NCBI GenBank assembly: GCA_002841405.1
Contig: PGZR01000014.1
Location: 1-43,528 of the forward strand
Source of the DNA: Firmicutes bacterium HGW-Firmicutes-4
GTDB lineage: Bacteria; Bacillota; Clostridia; Eubacteriales; Eubacteriaceae
Length of the DNA: 43,528 nt
Reading direction: 5' to 3'
The notes below the pieces were generated by a model. It searched no databases and was not told where the DNA came from. It worked only from the letters and a program-made list of their open reading frames with translations. Below are positions 8,241 to 18,000 of this stretch, one piece after another. The position numbers and the translations under genes were made by a program. Position 1 is the stretch's first letter; each line of letters starts with the position of its first letter.

Positions 8241-9917
8241 CTACTCCTTATCCACTAAGGCAAAGAAAAAGTTCTCTTTGACCAATGTGTCAATTACCCG
8301 GACCGGTTTTAGCTGATTTGCGGATATCCCCCGCATGATCATCAGATCACGATAGAGGGCATAGGTTTCTTCCTGAACAAAGGAAATCTCCGAGGGACTC
8401 AAGACGCCGCTCTTCACCTTGGATCCAATCGAAGGATTGGCGGTCCCCAACTTTTCTTCCATGATTTGGCGATACGCGTCATACCGTTCTCTGGGCAACG
8501 GTTTTTCTAATTCAATAAAAATAACATAACGGCCTGGCGATACTGCCACATCGGCATAGACCGAATAATCCACCAGTTCGCAGGCGGTGGCCCGGGCAAA
8601 TTCCTTAACCGCCCAGGAAATGCATTCTTCTGTGGTCTTTTCACCAGCAATGCTGACCATCTGATTAAGCCGGTAGACAAATTTGATCTTGGGACAGTTT
8701 TTATACCAACCGACCACCCGCACCACATCTTTGATCCGATAGCGGTAAAAGCCCGAGGTGTTGGTTAACACAATTTCATAATCCTTGCCAGTTTCCAGCT
8801 GTTCCATGGTCAGGGTTTCTTCCGAGTCTTCCTGATCAGCCGGAATAAACTCATAAAAGGCCGAGTCCGGAATCAGCACAAATTCCTGGGCTTCCATTTC
8901 GTTGCAGATCGCCATGATCGACTCAGATGCGGCGTAAACACTAAAATAAATGGGTATATCCCCTAAATAATGGCGCATTTTATCAGTATAAACAGAAAAT
9001 CCCCCACTTCCGATGGCATGAACAAAAGCTAGCTCGGGCCAGATTCGGGGAATGATCGGAGTCTCAAAACCTTTCTCAAATTCTTTTCTTAACTCTCGCG
9101 CCCGTTTGGGGTTCGGCTTAATCTGGGTCAGTAACTGGGCTTTCACATTATCGGGTATTTTTATATCCGGGTCGATGGTGCCTTTTTCGATATCATCGAC
9201 GAGCAATTCCCAGTTTGTTTCCATGTATTTCATCAAGTCAGAAATACCGGTCATAAAGGCTGACACAATATAGGACAGATTTCGATCCATCAGCGCAAAG
9301 CGAAGATGCGCATATTTGGTATCCATTATTTCGGTGGGAAAAACAATTTCCTTGGGTGAGGTGAACATCAGAAACAAAATGTCTTTGATGCTATAGACAC
9401 CCCGTCCTGAAATAGACCCGGCAAATAAACCATTGGGTAGCGTTTCAAATTTGACTTCCATCAAGTTCAGGCCACGACCGCGTCGCCACTTTTTCCCCAG
9501 AGCCCGGGCAATGATGGCAAAACTGAACTGGGTGGCATATTCCCGGTAAAGATCTACGGTTTGTTCCGAAACCGGGATCTTCTTGGGATTATCCACACTT
9601 CCGGAAGTCAGGGCATAATGAACAATGGGGTCTTTGGTAAGCAGATCCGACTCGCCAGCTACCATCCGTTCAATATAAGGAGCATAATCATCATAAATTG
9701 AAAATGGCACCATTTTTTTATAATCTTCAACGGTGTTAATCTTATCAAAATGATAGCGTTTTCCATATTCGGTATCGGCATTTTTTGCTAGCATATCCAG
9801 CAACAGCTGCTTGTTTATTTCCGGAGCATTTTCTGTTAACCGATCAAAATTCTCTATTTTTTTGTAGCCTTTTTTAATATTTAGGGTATAGATCAACTTT
9901 GGTATAATTTTTATCAT
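8241..9917 (-). CDS. GH3-family acyl-acid amide synthetase (second copy)
   Basis: The 558-residue product belongs to the GH3 family, adenylating enzymes of the ANL type best known from plants, where they join auxin or jasmonate to amino acids. The three nucleotide-binding motifs are visible: TSGSVDNPKKIP (about residue 105), YAASES (about 325) and FYRYRIKDVVRV (about 400), the last with Lys-Asp where Gly-Asp is common. The C-terminal domain contains VSIAGEKTTEE, typical of the family. The ATG at 9917 overlaps the stop of the upstream GH3 gene as ATGA and has GGAAGG ahead of it, so the open frame to 9938 is not used. Bacterial GH3 proteins are mostly unassigned. Expected chemistry is ATP-dependent coupling of a carboxylic acid to an amine, with release of AMP; the substrates are unknown. 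Confidence 0.9.
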   Translation of the reverse strand: MIKIIPKLIYTLNIKKGYKKIENFDRLTENAPEINKQLLLDMLAKNADTEYGKRYHFDKINTVEDYKKMVPFSIYDDYAPYIERMVAGESDLLTKDPIVHYALTSGSVDNPKKIPVSEQTVDLYREYATQFSFAIIARALGKKWRRGRGLNLMEVKFETLPNGLFAGSISGRGVYSIKDILFLMFTSPKEIVFPTEIMDTKYAHLRFALMDRNLSYIVSAFMTGISDLMKYMETNWELLVDDIEKGTIDPDIKIPDNVKAQLLTQIKPNPKRARELRKEFEKGFETPIIPRIWPELAFVHAIGSGGFSVYTDKMRHYLGDIPIYFSVYAASESIMAICNEMEAQEFVLIPDSAFYEFIPADQEDSEETLTMEQLETGKDYEIVLTNTSGFYRYRIKDVVRVVGWYKNCPKIKFVYRLNQMVSIAGEKTTEECISWAVKEFARATACELVDYSVYADVAVSPGRYVIFIELEKPLPRERYDAYRQIMEEKLGTANPSIGSKVKSGVLSPSEISFVQEETYALYRDLMIMRGISANQLKPVRVIDTLVKENFFFALVDKE

Positions 9918-11635
9918 TTTTCGCCTTCCTTTGCCCAATGAATAATACTGCTTTTCTCCGGGTATTCTTTGACTATAGTTTTTAATTTGGTTTGATTCAC
10001 ATTTTTCCCCGGCATGATCGATCGGGTAAACAGCGAGTCCCGGTAGCCATCCTGCATCACCAGCAGCTCAGGTGCTGCCAATATATTGTCGTTGCGTAAT
10101 TTTTGATAATCCCGGTTATCGGCCATCAGGCTTTTATCCAGCGCCGATCTGAATAATTCACCGTCAAGTGTTTCTGAGCAGGGTTCCAGCATAAATACCA
10201 ATTTTCGCTGATTGGCATCTAATAACAGCTGAAAAAAACGAATTTCCAGGTTTTGTTGGACGGACACCCTTTGAATGGATCCTTCAATCTCGTAAATCAT
10301 CAACTTCAAATTCTCGATGTCAAGGCGTTCGGATTCTTTACAGACAAAAACAACCCTGGGGATCTGCTTAATCATATCCGTGACATAGACAATATCCTTC
10401 ATATTATAGCGATACAGCCCAGAGTAGGAAGTGATAATCAGCTCGTAATAGCAGCCTTTTTTCAACTGATGTGCCAGAACGGTTTGATTATCTGCGGTTC
10501 CCACCGGCAAAAATTCAAAAAAATAACCAAAGAGAGCGAGTAATCCAGCCGGATCCTGGGCTTTATCTGGTATATTGAACTTGCCTTCGCTGGCGCCGTA
10601 GCCCCATTCCAAAAACTTCACAGTCTCTGGCAAAACCTTTTTCACATCGGCGACTATTTTTGCCGCACTGGAAGACATCCAACAGGACACAACCGAAAAC
10701 TCCGGCCAGATTTTCGCCACATCCAGGCATTTATTTTTCGCTAGAATTGTTTTCAATTCGTCAGCCCGATCCGGGTTTGGCTGTAATTTTGACTCCAGTT
10801 TTTCCCGCAGCGATGCATCCAAACATATTTTTGAAGATATCTGACCCTTGCTGATATCTTCTAGCAAATCAGTTGCAGCTTCATTCATTTTTTTCAGCAA
10901 GATATTAAAGTGCGCAATATTACTGCAAACCACCCCAACCAGATTCTTTTCTTCCAAAGCATAACGGATCGTCAGATAATCGGTGGCCTCGTTACTCACT
11001 TCTTTGGCCATCATCATTTCTGGCGGCAACACCATTTTTTTTAGCATCTCGATCGGCATATCTTTGGCCGCCTGACCGGAAGCTGAGCCAATCGGAATGC
11101 CCGCTTCAGTCTTTCCATATTCAGAGGGATTGGCAATGGCCAGCACCTTTTTCCCTGGGGCCATAACTTCTGGTGCCAGCATTAACAGCAGGATCGCCCG
11201 AATCTGAGAAACCAGTCCCTTGACCAGCTCGCCGTTTTTACTTTCCGGCAGTAGTTTGGGAATACCGGTGGAACCACTGGTAGCAATAAAACTGGCCGCC
11301 GAACCGTCAAAAAAAATGTCTGCAGCCCCGTCTTTTAATCTGTCAATTTCCGCGGCCACCTGGGAATAGTCCGAAATTGGCACTCTTTTTGTGAACGCAT
11401 CAACGGTTTTAATCTCAGCGAATCCCATTTTTCTTCCAAACTCAGTATTTTCTGCGGATTTTAAAATATCCTGAAGTACACGCAATTGTGTGACCTCAGG
11501 ACTATTTTCTATTAAATAGAAGCTTTTGACTAATTTTTCATTGGGCATTTCCTTTAATAACTCAGGAATGCTTTTGCCTTCACTCGCTTCAAAGATGTCA
11601 CTGGAAATTTCTTCCGGCATTCTATCTATTGTCAT
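9914..11635 (-). CDS. GH3-family acyl-acid amide synthetase (first copy)
   Basis: A second, diverged GH3 protein of 573 residues. Motif I is FIATSGSTGIPKLLP (about residue 115), motif II is WGYGASEGKF (about 345) and motif III is LYRYNMKDIVYV (about 415). All are intact enough for an active adenylating enzyme. Compared with its neighbour it has an extra N-terminal helix-rich stretch and a more divergent C-terminal domain, with RLDIENLKL in place of the usual GEK motif, so the acceptor site probably differs. The two genes overlap by four bases and must be translated together. The ribosome site is weak (GGTG), 9 bases after the STAS gene stop. Two GH3 enzymes in one operon suggest two successive couplings, or one enzyme that activates and one that has changed its role. 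Confidence 0.88.
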   Translation of the reverse strand: MTIDRMPEEISSDIFEASEGKSIPELLKEMPNEKLVKSFYLIENSPEVTQLRVLQDILKSAENTEFGRKMGFAEIKTVDAFTKRVPISDYSQVAAEIDRLKDGAADIFFDGSAASFIATSGSTGIPKLLPESKNGELVKGLVSQIRAILLLMLAPEVMAPGKKVLAIANPSEYGKTEAGIPIGSASGQAAKDMPIEMLKKMVLPPEMMMAKEVSNEATDYLTIRYALEEKNLVGVVCSNIAHFNILLKKMNEAATDLLEDISKGQISSKICLDASLREKLESKLQPNPDRADELKTILAKNKCLDVAKIWPEFSVVSCWMSSSAAKIVADVKKVLPETVKFLEWGYGASEGKFNIPDKAQDPAGLLALFGYFFEFLPVGTADNQTVLAHQLKKGCYYELIITSYSGLYRYNMKDIVYVTDMIKQIPRVVFVCKESERLDIENLKLMIYEIEGSIQRVSVQQNLEIRFFQLLLDANQRKLVFMLEPCSETLDGELFRSALDKSLMADNRDYQKLRNDNILAAPELLVMQDGYRDSLFTRSIMPGKNVNQTKLKTIVKEYPEKSSIIHWAKEGEK

Positions 11636-11644
11636 TTTAGCACC

Positions 11645-11947
11645 TTATTCGATGGTTAAAATATCTGAGAATCCTGTCATATCAAACACTTCCTGGATTT
11701 CTGGTTTGACATTTTTGATCACCAGACTGCCGCTGAGTGCTTTGGATTTCTTTTGAATCAAGAGTAAAACCCGCAATCCGGCACTGCTCACAAAATCCAG
11801 TTTATCAAAATCCAAAATCATATTAAATCCTTGTTTAGTGTAATATGCTTCCATTTCTTTTTGAAATTCAGGAGAAGTATTGGTATCCATCCGACCCTCC
11901 AGTTCAACCACAAATATTTCGCCATCTTGTTTTACTTCAATTTTCAT
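11645..11947 (-). CDS. STAS-domain protein, anti-sigma factor antagonist type
   Basis: The 100-residue product is a single STAS domain of the SpoIIAA/RsbV type. It shows the opening VEQ-like strand (MKIEVKQDGEIFVVELEGRM), the NTSPEFQKEM helix and the loop DFDKLDFVSSAGLRVLLLI, in which Ser-Ser-Ala-Gly contains the serine that partner kinases phosphorylate. The start at 11947 has AGAAAGGG seven bases upstream; the open frame reaching 12055 begins in untranslated leader. STAS antagonists normally free a sigma factor from an anti-sigma kinase. No kinase or sigma gene is near. As the first gene of the GH3/ATP-grasp/exporter operon it may be a regulator of that operon, or a domain recruited for protein contact. 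The regulatory role is inferred. Confidence 0.92.
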   Translation of the reverse strand: MKIEVKQDGEIFVVELEGRMDTNTSPEFQKEMEAYYTKQGFNMILDFDKLDFVSSAGLRVLLLIQKKSKALSGSLVIKNVKPEIQEVFDMTGFSDILTIE

Positions 11948-12037
11948 TTTTGTACCCTTTCTTTCTTTTGAAATTATAGACATGATAATTAATTTTTGGA
12001 TCACTAATAATCCAGGGATGTACTGATTCCAGCACTG

Positions 12038-12096
12038 ATGACAAAAAATGGGCAATTACATCATTGCCATAACCATGCATAGCTACTTTTTGTCAT
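12038..12096 (-). promoter_or_regulatory. Structured 5' leader hairpin of the STAS-GH3 operon
   Basis: A perfect 10-bp inverted repeat (ATGACAAAAA with TTTTTGTCAT) encloses a second one (TGGGCAAT at 12049 with ATTGCCA at 12063). Both lie in the predicted leader of about 185 bases between promoter and first gene. It matches no riboswitch I know. It could be a protein-binding or RNA-level control site, or chance in AT-rich DNA. Confidence 0.35.
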
Positions 12097-12138
12097 TTTT
12101 TCAATGGATAAAAGATTTCTTACTTTGAATTTTAAATG

Positions 12139-12167
12139 ATCATACCACAATAATTTGCCATGTGCAA
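12139..12167 (-). promoter_or_regulatory. Predicted promoter of the STAS-GH3-ABC-ATP-grasp operon
   Basis: On the minus strand TTGCAC (12167-12162) and TATGAT (12144-12139) are separated by exactly 17 bases. No other good sigma-A-type match was seen between 11948 and 12260. Confidence 0.6.
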
Positions 12168-12319
12168 TTGCAAAAGCATTCAAAATGTAAACTTGTATTT
12201 AGCCAACATTAATACTTCGTTAAAAATATTCCGTATGTTTTTATAATAGGAAGAATAATCATGACCCTGTCAGCCTCTTACAGTTGCATCAATATTTTTG
12301 ATGCTTATTTTTATTCTTA

Positions 12320-12367
12320 TTTACAATTAATTTTTTTCTTTTACATCTTTGTTACAATCTATTTACA
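12320..12367 (+). promoter_or_regulatory. Tandem TTTACA/GTTACA direct repeats (WalR/PhoP-like operator)
   Basis: Three hexamers, TTTACA (12340), GTTACA (12351) and TTTACA (12362), repeat every 11 bases with 5-base gaps. A fourth TTTACA lies at 12320. In reverse complement each adjacent pair fits the WalR consensus TGTWAH-N5-TGTWAH, and the array equally resembles the PhoP box. The last hexamer is also the -35 element, the arrangement expected for direct activation. The regulator itself is not in the window. Confidence 0.6.
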
Positions 12368-12390
12368 TTAAGAATAATTTATGTTAGAAT
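12362..12390 (+). promoter_or_regulatory. Predicted promoter of the surface-protein gene
   Basis: TTTACA (12362-12367) and TAGAAT (12385-12390) are 17 bases apart, each differing from consensus at one position. The leader to the ATG would be about 65 bases. Confidence 0.65.
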
Positions 12391-12463
12391 TACTACACTT
12401 AGAATAAATCTGAGCACTAATGATCACAATAAAAACTATATAAACAAAAAGGGAAGGAATGTC

Positions 12464-14800
12464 ATGAAAAAGAACTCTATTATTTCTATTATTATTATCC
12501 TACTTATCCTCCTTACCGCCATTTTGTTTGTTCGCGGCTGTAGCCAAGAAGGAAGCGAAATGAAAAATTATGCTGTGGCGGGCACCTACACCGAAACCGC
12601 AACCTATCAGAATGGGGAAATCCAGGTTTCCGGGGTCAATATTGAGAATGCTACCTTTACCGGTAACCTGACCATCGTTGACGCGGTTGTTGATGGGGAT
12701 ATTCGGCTGACCAACTCCGCCGTTCAAGGTGAATTACTGGTCAAAGGAGGAGGCACCATTTATCTTGATGGTGGCTCCTACCAGAACATTATCCTTGAGA
12801 AACAGGGTGTAAAAATTGTTTTACTGGGCGAAACAACGGTTGAAAACCTCACTGCCAGAGCTGCGGCTAATATCGTGGTTGACAATCAAAGTAAGATTAA
12901 AACTCTGAATGTTGACAAAGCTGCGAGTCGAACCACCATCACGACCCAGGAAAATGGCACCATTGAAAATATTCAGTCCCGGGGCATCAGCGACATTGTC
13001 CTGAACACCCCGACAAAATTGATTGGCTTTGGTACCAACGCTGGCGGCTCAACCCTTGTTAGCAATGCTGCGGTTGATAAAATCGTGGCTGAATCAAAGG
13101 TTGTTCTCACCCTTAACGCCAACGTCGGCACCGTCTTGTTAACTGCTGCCGGCGAAGGAACCAGCATCATCCTTGGTAACAATGCCGTGATTGCCGCCCT
13201 GGCCACCGAAACTCGGGTCGAAATTACCGGCGAAGGCAGTGTCACCAGTGCCACCACCAATGATGTCTTGAATATTACCGGTACCATAACTCCAGATGTA
13301 GTCTATATTACCACTAAACCCGTTGTCAGTGATCCAAATGGCGGGTTAATGGTCTCAACCAATACCAGCCGTCCGGCTGATACTACCTCAGGGGGCAGCA
13401 GCTCCTGGTATTCAGAATCCAGCAATTCTAGCACGATCATTAATTCAAAATACGATGTGCCACCACTTAACCCAGTGGATCCTGTCAATCCCCCATCACC
13501 GCCAACACCACCTGGCCCACCGATTAATATAGCAGTGGAAGCGATTCAGGTGACCCCAGTTGAAGCAGACGTGATTATGGGGAACACCTTAAAGCTTAAC
13601 ACGGTTGTTTTCCCGACCAATGCTACCAATCAAACGATCATCTGGGAATCTTCCAATAATAATGTTGCCACCGTCACCAATGGAGTAGTCACCCCGGTCG
13701 CCAATGGCGAAGCCATCATCACAGCCCGAACTCAGGACGGCAATAAAACTGATACCTGCAAGATTACGGTTAAAACAAATATCGCCGCCGTAACGATGAT
13801 CAATACCATCAACGCCGTCAATAATGGTATTGCCGAAACCATTGCTTACGACAGCAACTATAACCTGCCAGTTGTGGTAATTGTCCAGGGTCACGGCAGC
13901 GAAATCTTACCCTGTTCCGTTACATGGACCCCCAACACAGTAGATACGAAGAAGGTGGGCGAAACTACCTATACCGGAACCCTGGTAATGCCGACTGGTT
14001 ATGTTAACCTGAATAATGTCCAGGCTACCATTGCCCTGACCGTTCTGGCCCAGCCAGTGATTACCGCCAGTTCCGAGCTGTCATCCCAGCGACTTTATTT
14101 AAATGAAGATCCTGCCCCCGTCTTTGTTGAGGCCAGTGTGACTGAGGATAAGACCTTATCCTATCAATGGTCTTTCCGGACTGGTGATGTAGAAACCCCG
14201 ATGCCAGAGGTAACTGGCCCAATTTATGACCCACCAGTATCAACAATCCCGGGTACAGTCTATTATACCTGTGTGATTATGACCGAAAATGCAGAGCCTG
14301 TTAGCGTATTAGCTGGTATTGTTGTGACCAGCGCTGACCCGGCTGTGTTACCGGAATCAACCGATCCCGTTGATAAAGCTACGGTGACCAACCCCACCGA
14401 TCCCAGCATGTTCGCCGGATTAGCTGAAATGCCAGCCATCAATGAACAGCCGACCAGCATTTCACAACTGAGTGGTGTGGCTTTAGCAACCAGTTTAGCT
14501 CAGGCCACCCGGACTGCCCAAGCCGCCCTAGGCACACCTAAATCAGATGCTACCACCGCTTCTTTCTCAGTGGCCGCCAGTGTCAGTGACGGCGGCGAAC
14601 TTAGCTACCAGTGGTTCGAAAATACCGACGCGATCAATGCCGATGGCAAACCGATTGACGGCGCCACCGCTAAAACCTTTGAAGCCGATGCTTCCGGCCC
14701 GGCCGGTACCACCTACTACTATGTGGAAGTCACCAATACCAAAGCAGGTTGCCTGCCGGTAACCACGGTCAGTGTCCCGGTTTCGCTCACCGTCGTATAA
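12464..14800 (+). CDS. Envelope-anchored surface protein, beta-helix plus Ig-like domains
   Basis: The 778-residue product starts with a hydrophobic segment (residues 6-23) ending in VRGC at Cys26. This is either a membrane anchor or an unusual lipobox, since arginine at -2 is rare. Residues about 40-275 are short valine/isoleucine-rich repeats with many Thr, Asn and Gly, typical of a right-handed beta-helix. A Ser-rich stretch and a proline-rich linker (about 330-352) follow. Next comes a Big_2 domain (about 357-437, with SSNNNVATVTNGVVTPVANG), a second Ig-like repeat with VTWTPNTVDT, and two more Ig-like modules (SYQWSF and SYQWFE). No LPxTG, SLH or cell-wall-binding repeat is seen, so anchoring must be N-terminal. 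The start has GGGAAGGA upstream. The gene stands alone between a promoter with WalR/PhoP-like repeats and a strong terminator. The likely role is structural or adhesive. Confidence 0.9.
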   Translation: MKKNSIISIIIILLILLTAILFVRGCSQEGSEMKNYAVAGTYTETATYQNGEIQVSGVNIENATFTGNLTIVDAVVDGDIRLTNSAVQGELLVKGGGTIYLDGGSYQNIILEKQGVKIVLLGETTVENLTARAAANIVVDNQSKIKTLNVDKAASRTTITTQENGTIENIQSRGISDIVLNTPTKLIGFGTNAGGSTLVSNAAVDKIVAESKVVLTLNANVGTVLLTAAGEGTSIILGNNAVIAALATETRVEITGEGSVTSATTNDVLNITGTITPDVVYITTKPVVSDPNGGLMVSTNTSRPADTTSGGSSSWYSESSNSSTIINSKYDVPPLNPVDPVNPPSPPTPPGPPINIAVEAIQVTPVEADVIMGNTLKLNTVVFPTNATNQTIIWESSNNNVATVTNGVVTPVANGEAIITARTQDGNKTDTCKITVKTNIAAVTMINTINAVNNGIAETIAYDSNYNLPVVVIVQGHGSEILPCSVTWTPNTVDTKKVGETTYTGTLVMPTGYVNLNNVQATIALTVLAQPVITASSELSSQRLYLNEDPAPVFVEASVTEDKTLSYQWSFRTGDVETPMPEVTGPIYDPPVSTIPGTVYYTCVIMTENAEPVSVLAGIVVTSADPAVLPESTDPVDKATVTNPTDPSMFAGLAEMPAINEQPTSISQLSGVALATSLAQATRTAQAALGTPKSDATTASFSVAASVSDGGELSYQWFENTDAINADGKPIDGATAKTFEADASGPAGTTYYYVEVTNTKAGCLPVTTVSVPVSLTVV

Positions 14801-14818
14801 CAAATTAGGAACAATAAA

Positions 14819-14858
14819 AAAAGAAGTGATCATCTTTATTTGGATGATCACTTCTTTT
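14819..14858. terminator. Bidirectional rho-independent terminator
   Basis: A perfect 16-bp stem (AAAAGAAGTGATCATC and its complement) closes an 8-base loop 18 bases after the surface-protein stop. The arms end in A and T runs on both strands, so it can serve transcripts from either side. Confidence 0.92.
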
Positions 14859-14873
14859 AATTTGGAAAAAGTA

Positions 14874-15004
14874 GTACCGACAATTGTTACATCATGTTGT
14901 ACGCATCGGAGCGGACACGGCATCGACTGCCCGCGACCAATGCGAAAGGAGTACAGCGGATTTCGCATGGCGCGGCGAACAACAGATTAACAATTGGCCG
15001 GTAC
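14874..15004. mobile_element. MITE-like repeat, longest copy (131 bp)
   Basis: The ends are imperfect inverted repeats: the left begins GTACCGACAATTGTTA and the right, read backwards, GTACCGGCCAATTGTTA. Similarity continues inward (TGTTGTACGC against TGTTGTTCGC). A smaller hairpin, TGCGAAA with TTTCGCA, sits inside at 14941-14968. The centre is GC-rich compared with its flanks. Related copies occur at 21717 and 43079. It has no coding capacity, so any movement would need a transposase from elsewhere. A structured RNA or protein-binding repeat is the alternative. Confidence 0.7.
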
Positions 15005-15039
15005 GGCAGTTGAGAGCTAATCTAAAAGCTGACTAAAGC

Positions 15040-18000
15040 TTATTCCATTTCGACGATCAGCTCGCCGGATTGGACGCTTTGTCCGTCAGATACATAAATC
15101 CGCTTGACCTTGCCATCTTCACTGGCAACCATTTCAGTTTCCATTTTCATGGCTTCAACAATTACCAGGGCCTGATTTTTTTTCACTTCTTCCCCTTCAT
15201 TAACCAGTACTTTCAGAACCGTTCCGGGAATCCCTGATCCGATCTGTTTGGGATTTTTAGGGTCAGCCTTCAGCATGGTGACCTTTTGCTTGGCTGAAAG
15301 ACTGCGTTTATCTTCGACATAGATCTCCCGACGGAAACCATCCACTTCAAACATCAGTGGACACATCCCTTCATCGTTCGGTACGCCGATGCTGACCAAT
15401 TTAATGATAAAGCGTTTGCCCTTGGAGACTTCCACATCGATAACTTCTCCCACTTTTAATCCATAGAAGAATGCATGACTTTCCATCCGCATGAAATCAC
15501 CGTATTCCTGGATAAACTCCATATACTCTTTCATAACCTTGGGATACAGGGCGACACTTAATACTTCCCGATCGTCCAACTCACAACCAAATTCTTCCTG
15601 GAAGTCTTTTTTGATTTTATCAAAATCTTCATCCGGTAGCAATATCCCGGGACGCACAGTGATCGGTTCGATTCCCTTTAAGACAATTTTTTGAAGTTCC
15701 GGATCAAATCCGCCTTCCGGTTGTCCGATCATGCCCTTGTAAAAATCTACTACTGAATCCGGATATGATAATTCTTTTCCCTTGGTTTTGATGTTATCGA
15801 CGGTTAAGTCATTCTGAACCATGAAGATAGCGAGATCCCCAACTGTTTTTGAGGAGGGGGTTACCTTGACAATATCACCCAGCATCAGGTTGGCTTCCAT
15901 GTATTTTTCTTTGACTTCTCTGAACTTATGGCCTAAACCAAAACTTTCCACCTGGGCCCGGAGGTTGGAATATTGTCCTCCTGGTATTTCCAGCTTATAG
16001 ATCTCGGTAGAACCGGATTTCATTTCCGATTCAAACTTGCTGTAAACCTGACGGGTGGTGCCCCAGTAATCCGATAAAATCTGCAGTTCATCCTCATCTA
16101 AACCGGTATCGCGGGGGGTATTCTTCAGCGCTGCCACAATCGAATTAAGGGCTGGCTGAGAGGTTAAACCGCTGACACCGTTGAGTGCCGCATCAGCAAT
16201 ATCGGCCCCAGCCATTTGTCCGAAGAGCACCGTAGCCACCCCATTACCGGTGGTATCATGAGTATGGAGATGGATGGGCATACTAACTTCCTGTTTTAAA
16301 GCTTCAATCAGTTTATAGGCAGCTCCTGGTTTTAATAAACCGGACATGTCTTTGATGGCCAGAATATGGGCCCCAGTTTTTTCGATTTCCCGGGCCATTC
16401 TCAGATAGTAATCCAGATTATACTTGGTTCGGGAGGTATCTAAAATATCGCCGGTGTAACAAATGCTGACTTCAGCAATCTTATCGGTTTTTAATACCTC
16501 ATCAATAGAAATCTTCATCCCGTCCATCCAGTTGAGGGAGTCAAAAATACGGAAAATGTCAATCCCGCTTTTGGCCGCTTCCTGTACAAAGGCCCGGATC
16601 ACGTTATCTGGGTAATTTTTATAACCCACAGCATTGGCGCCCCGCAGCAGCATCTGGAATAAAATATTGGGCACTCGTTTACGCAGCTCATCCAGCCGTC
16701 GCCAGGGTGATTCTTTTAAGAAACGGTAAGCCACATCAAAGGTTGCTCCGCCCCACATTTCGAGGGCAAAGAGATCTGGTACCAGAGCAGCGGTTTCCCG
16801 GGCAATCTTGATCATATCCCGGCTACGTACCCGGGTGGCTGCGATGGATTGATGAGCATCCCGGAAAGTGGTGTCAACCAGCAACAGTTTTTCCTGATCT
16901 TTGATCCATTGAACCAGACCATCAGCCCCTCGTTCGTCCAATATCTGTTTGCTGCCCCGGAATTCGGTATCCACTGGAATCGTTGGAATATACGGCTCAT
17001 CATAATCCGGCTTGTTGCCGAAGGTTTCATTAACAATGATATTGCCAAAATACTTAAGCACTGTGGACGCTTCACTTTTCTGATCTTCGATCTCAAACAA
17101 CTCCGGATGATCGTCAATAAATTTGGTATCGCATTTTCCGCCAATAAAGGTTGGATGCTGAAGTACGTTGATAAGGAAATCCTTATTGGTCTGAACCCCT
17201 TCAATTTTCATTTCTTTCAGAGCACGCAGTGCTTTACGGCGGGCATCTTCAAAGTTTCTGGAAAAAGAGGTGCTCTTGACCAACAGGCTGTCATAATAGG
17301 GCGTAATTTCGGCACCAGTAAACCCATTGCCACCATCAAGACGAATCCCAAAGCCGCTACCGGTTCGATAAACATCTAACCGTCCGGTATCCGGCATAAA
17401 ATGGTTTTTGGGATCTTCGGTAGTGATCCGGCATTGGATTGCTGATCCCCGGGTTTCAACTGACTCTTGATTAGGAATCCCAATTTCGACCGAGTCTAAG
17501 GGTAAGCCCTGGGCAATCAAAATCTGGGACTGAACCAGATCGATGCCTGTGACCAGTTCGGTGACGGTGTGTTCAACCTGAATTCGGGGATTCATTTCAA
17601 TAAAATAATGATCGCCTTTTTTATCAACCAGAAACTCGATCGTGCCAGCATTACGATAATTTACTTCCTTGGCTAATTTAATGGCATCCTTGCAGATGGC
17701 TTGGCGTTGTTCGTCATTAATGCTTAAGGACGGTGTAAATTCAACAATTTTCTGATGACGTCGCTGAATCGAGCAGTCCCGCTCAAAGAGATGAACCACA
17801 TTACCATGGTTATCACCCAGGATCTGTACTTCAATATGCTTGGGCTCTTCCAGGTATTTTTCCACAAAAATGGTACCATCACCAAAGGCTTTGGTTGCTT
17901 CACTGGTCGCTGAATGGAATTCTTTGAGGAGATCTTTTTCTTCCCGAACAATTCGCATTCCCCGACCGCCGCCGCCAGCCGCCGCTTTTAAAATAATCGG

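Noticed and set aside
12048-12069. Possible sigma-54 promoter (TGGCA...TTGC) before the STAS gene
   Set aside because: The GG and GC doublets are 13 bases apart instead of 10, and the sequence is better explained as part of an inverted repeat.
14819-14858. Strong palindrome as part of the neighbouring MITE
   Set aside because: It lies outside the element's ends, is absent from the other copies and has the form of a rho-independent terminator.
16849-17379. Long plus-strand ORF of 176 codons inside pyc
   Set aside because: It is antisense to a conserved enzyme domain, has no family likeness and no ribosome site; likewise the 160-codon frame at 19804-20286 in aroC.
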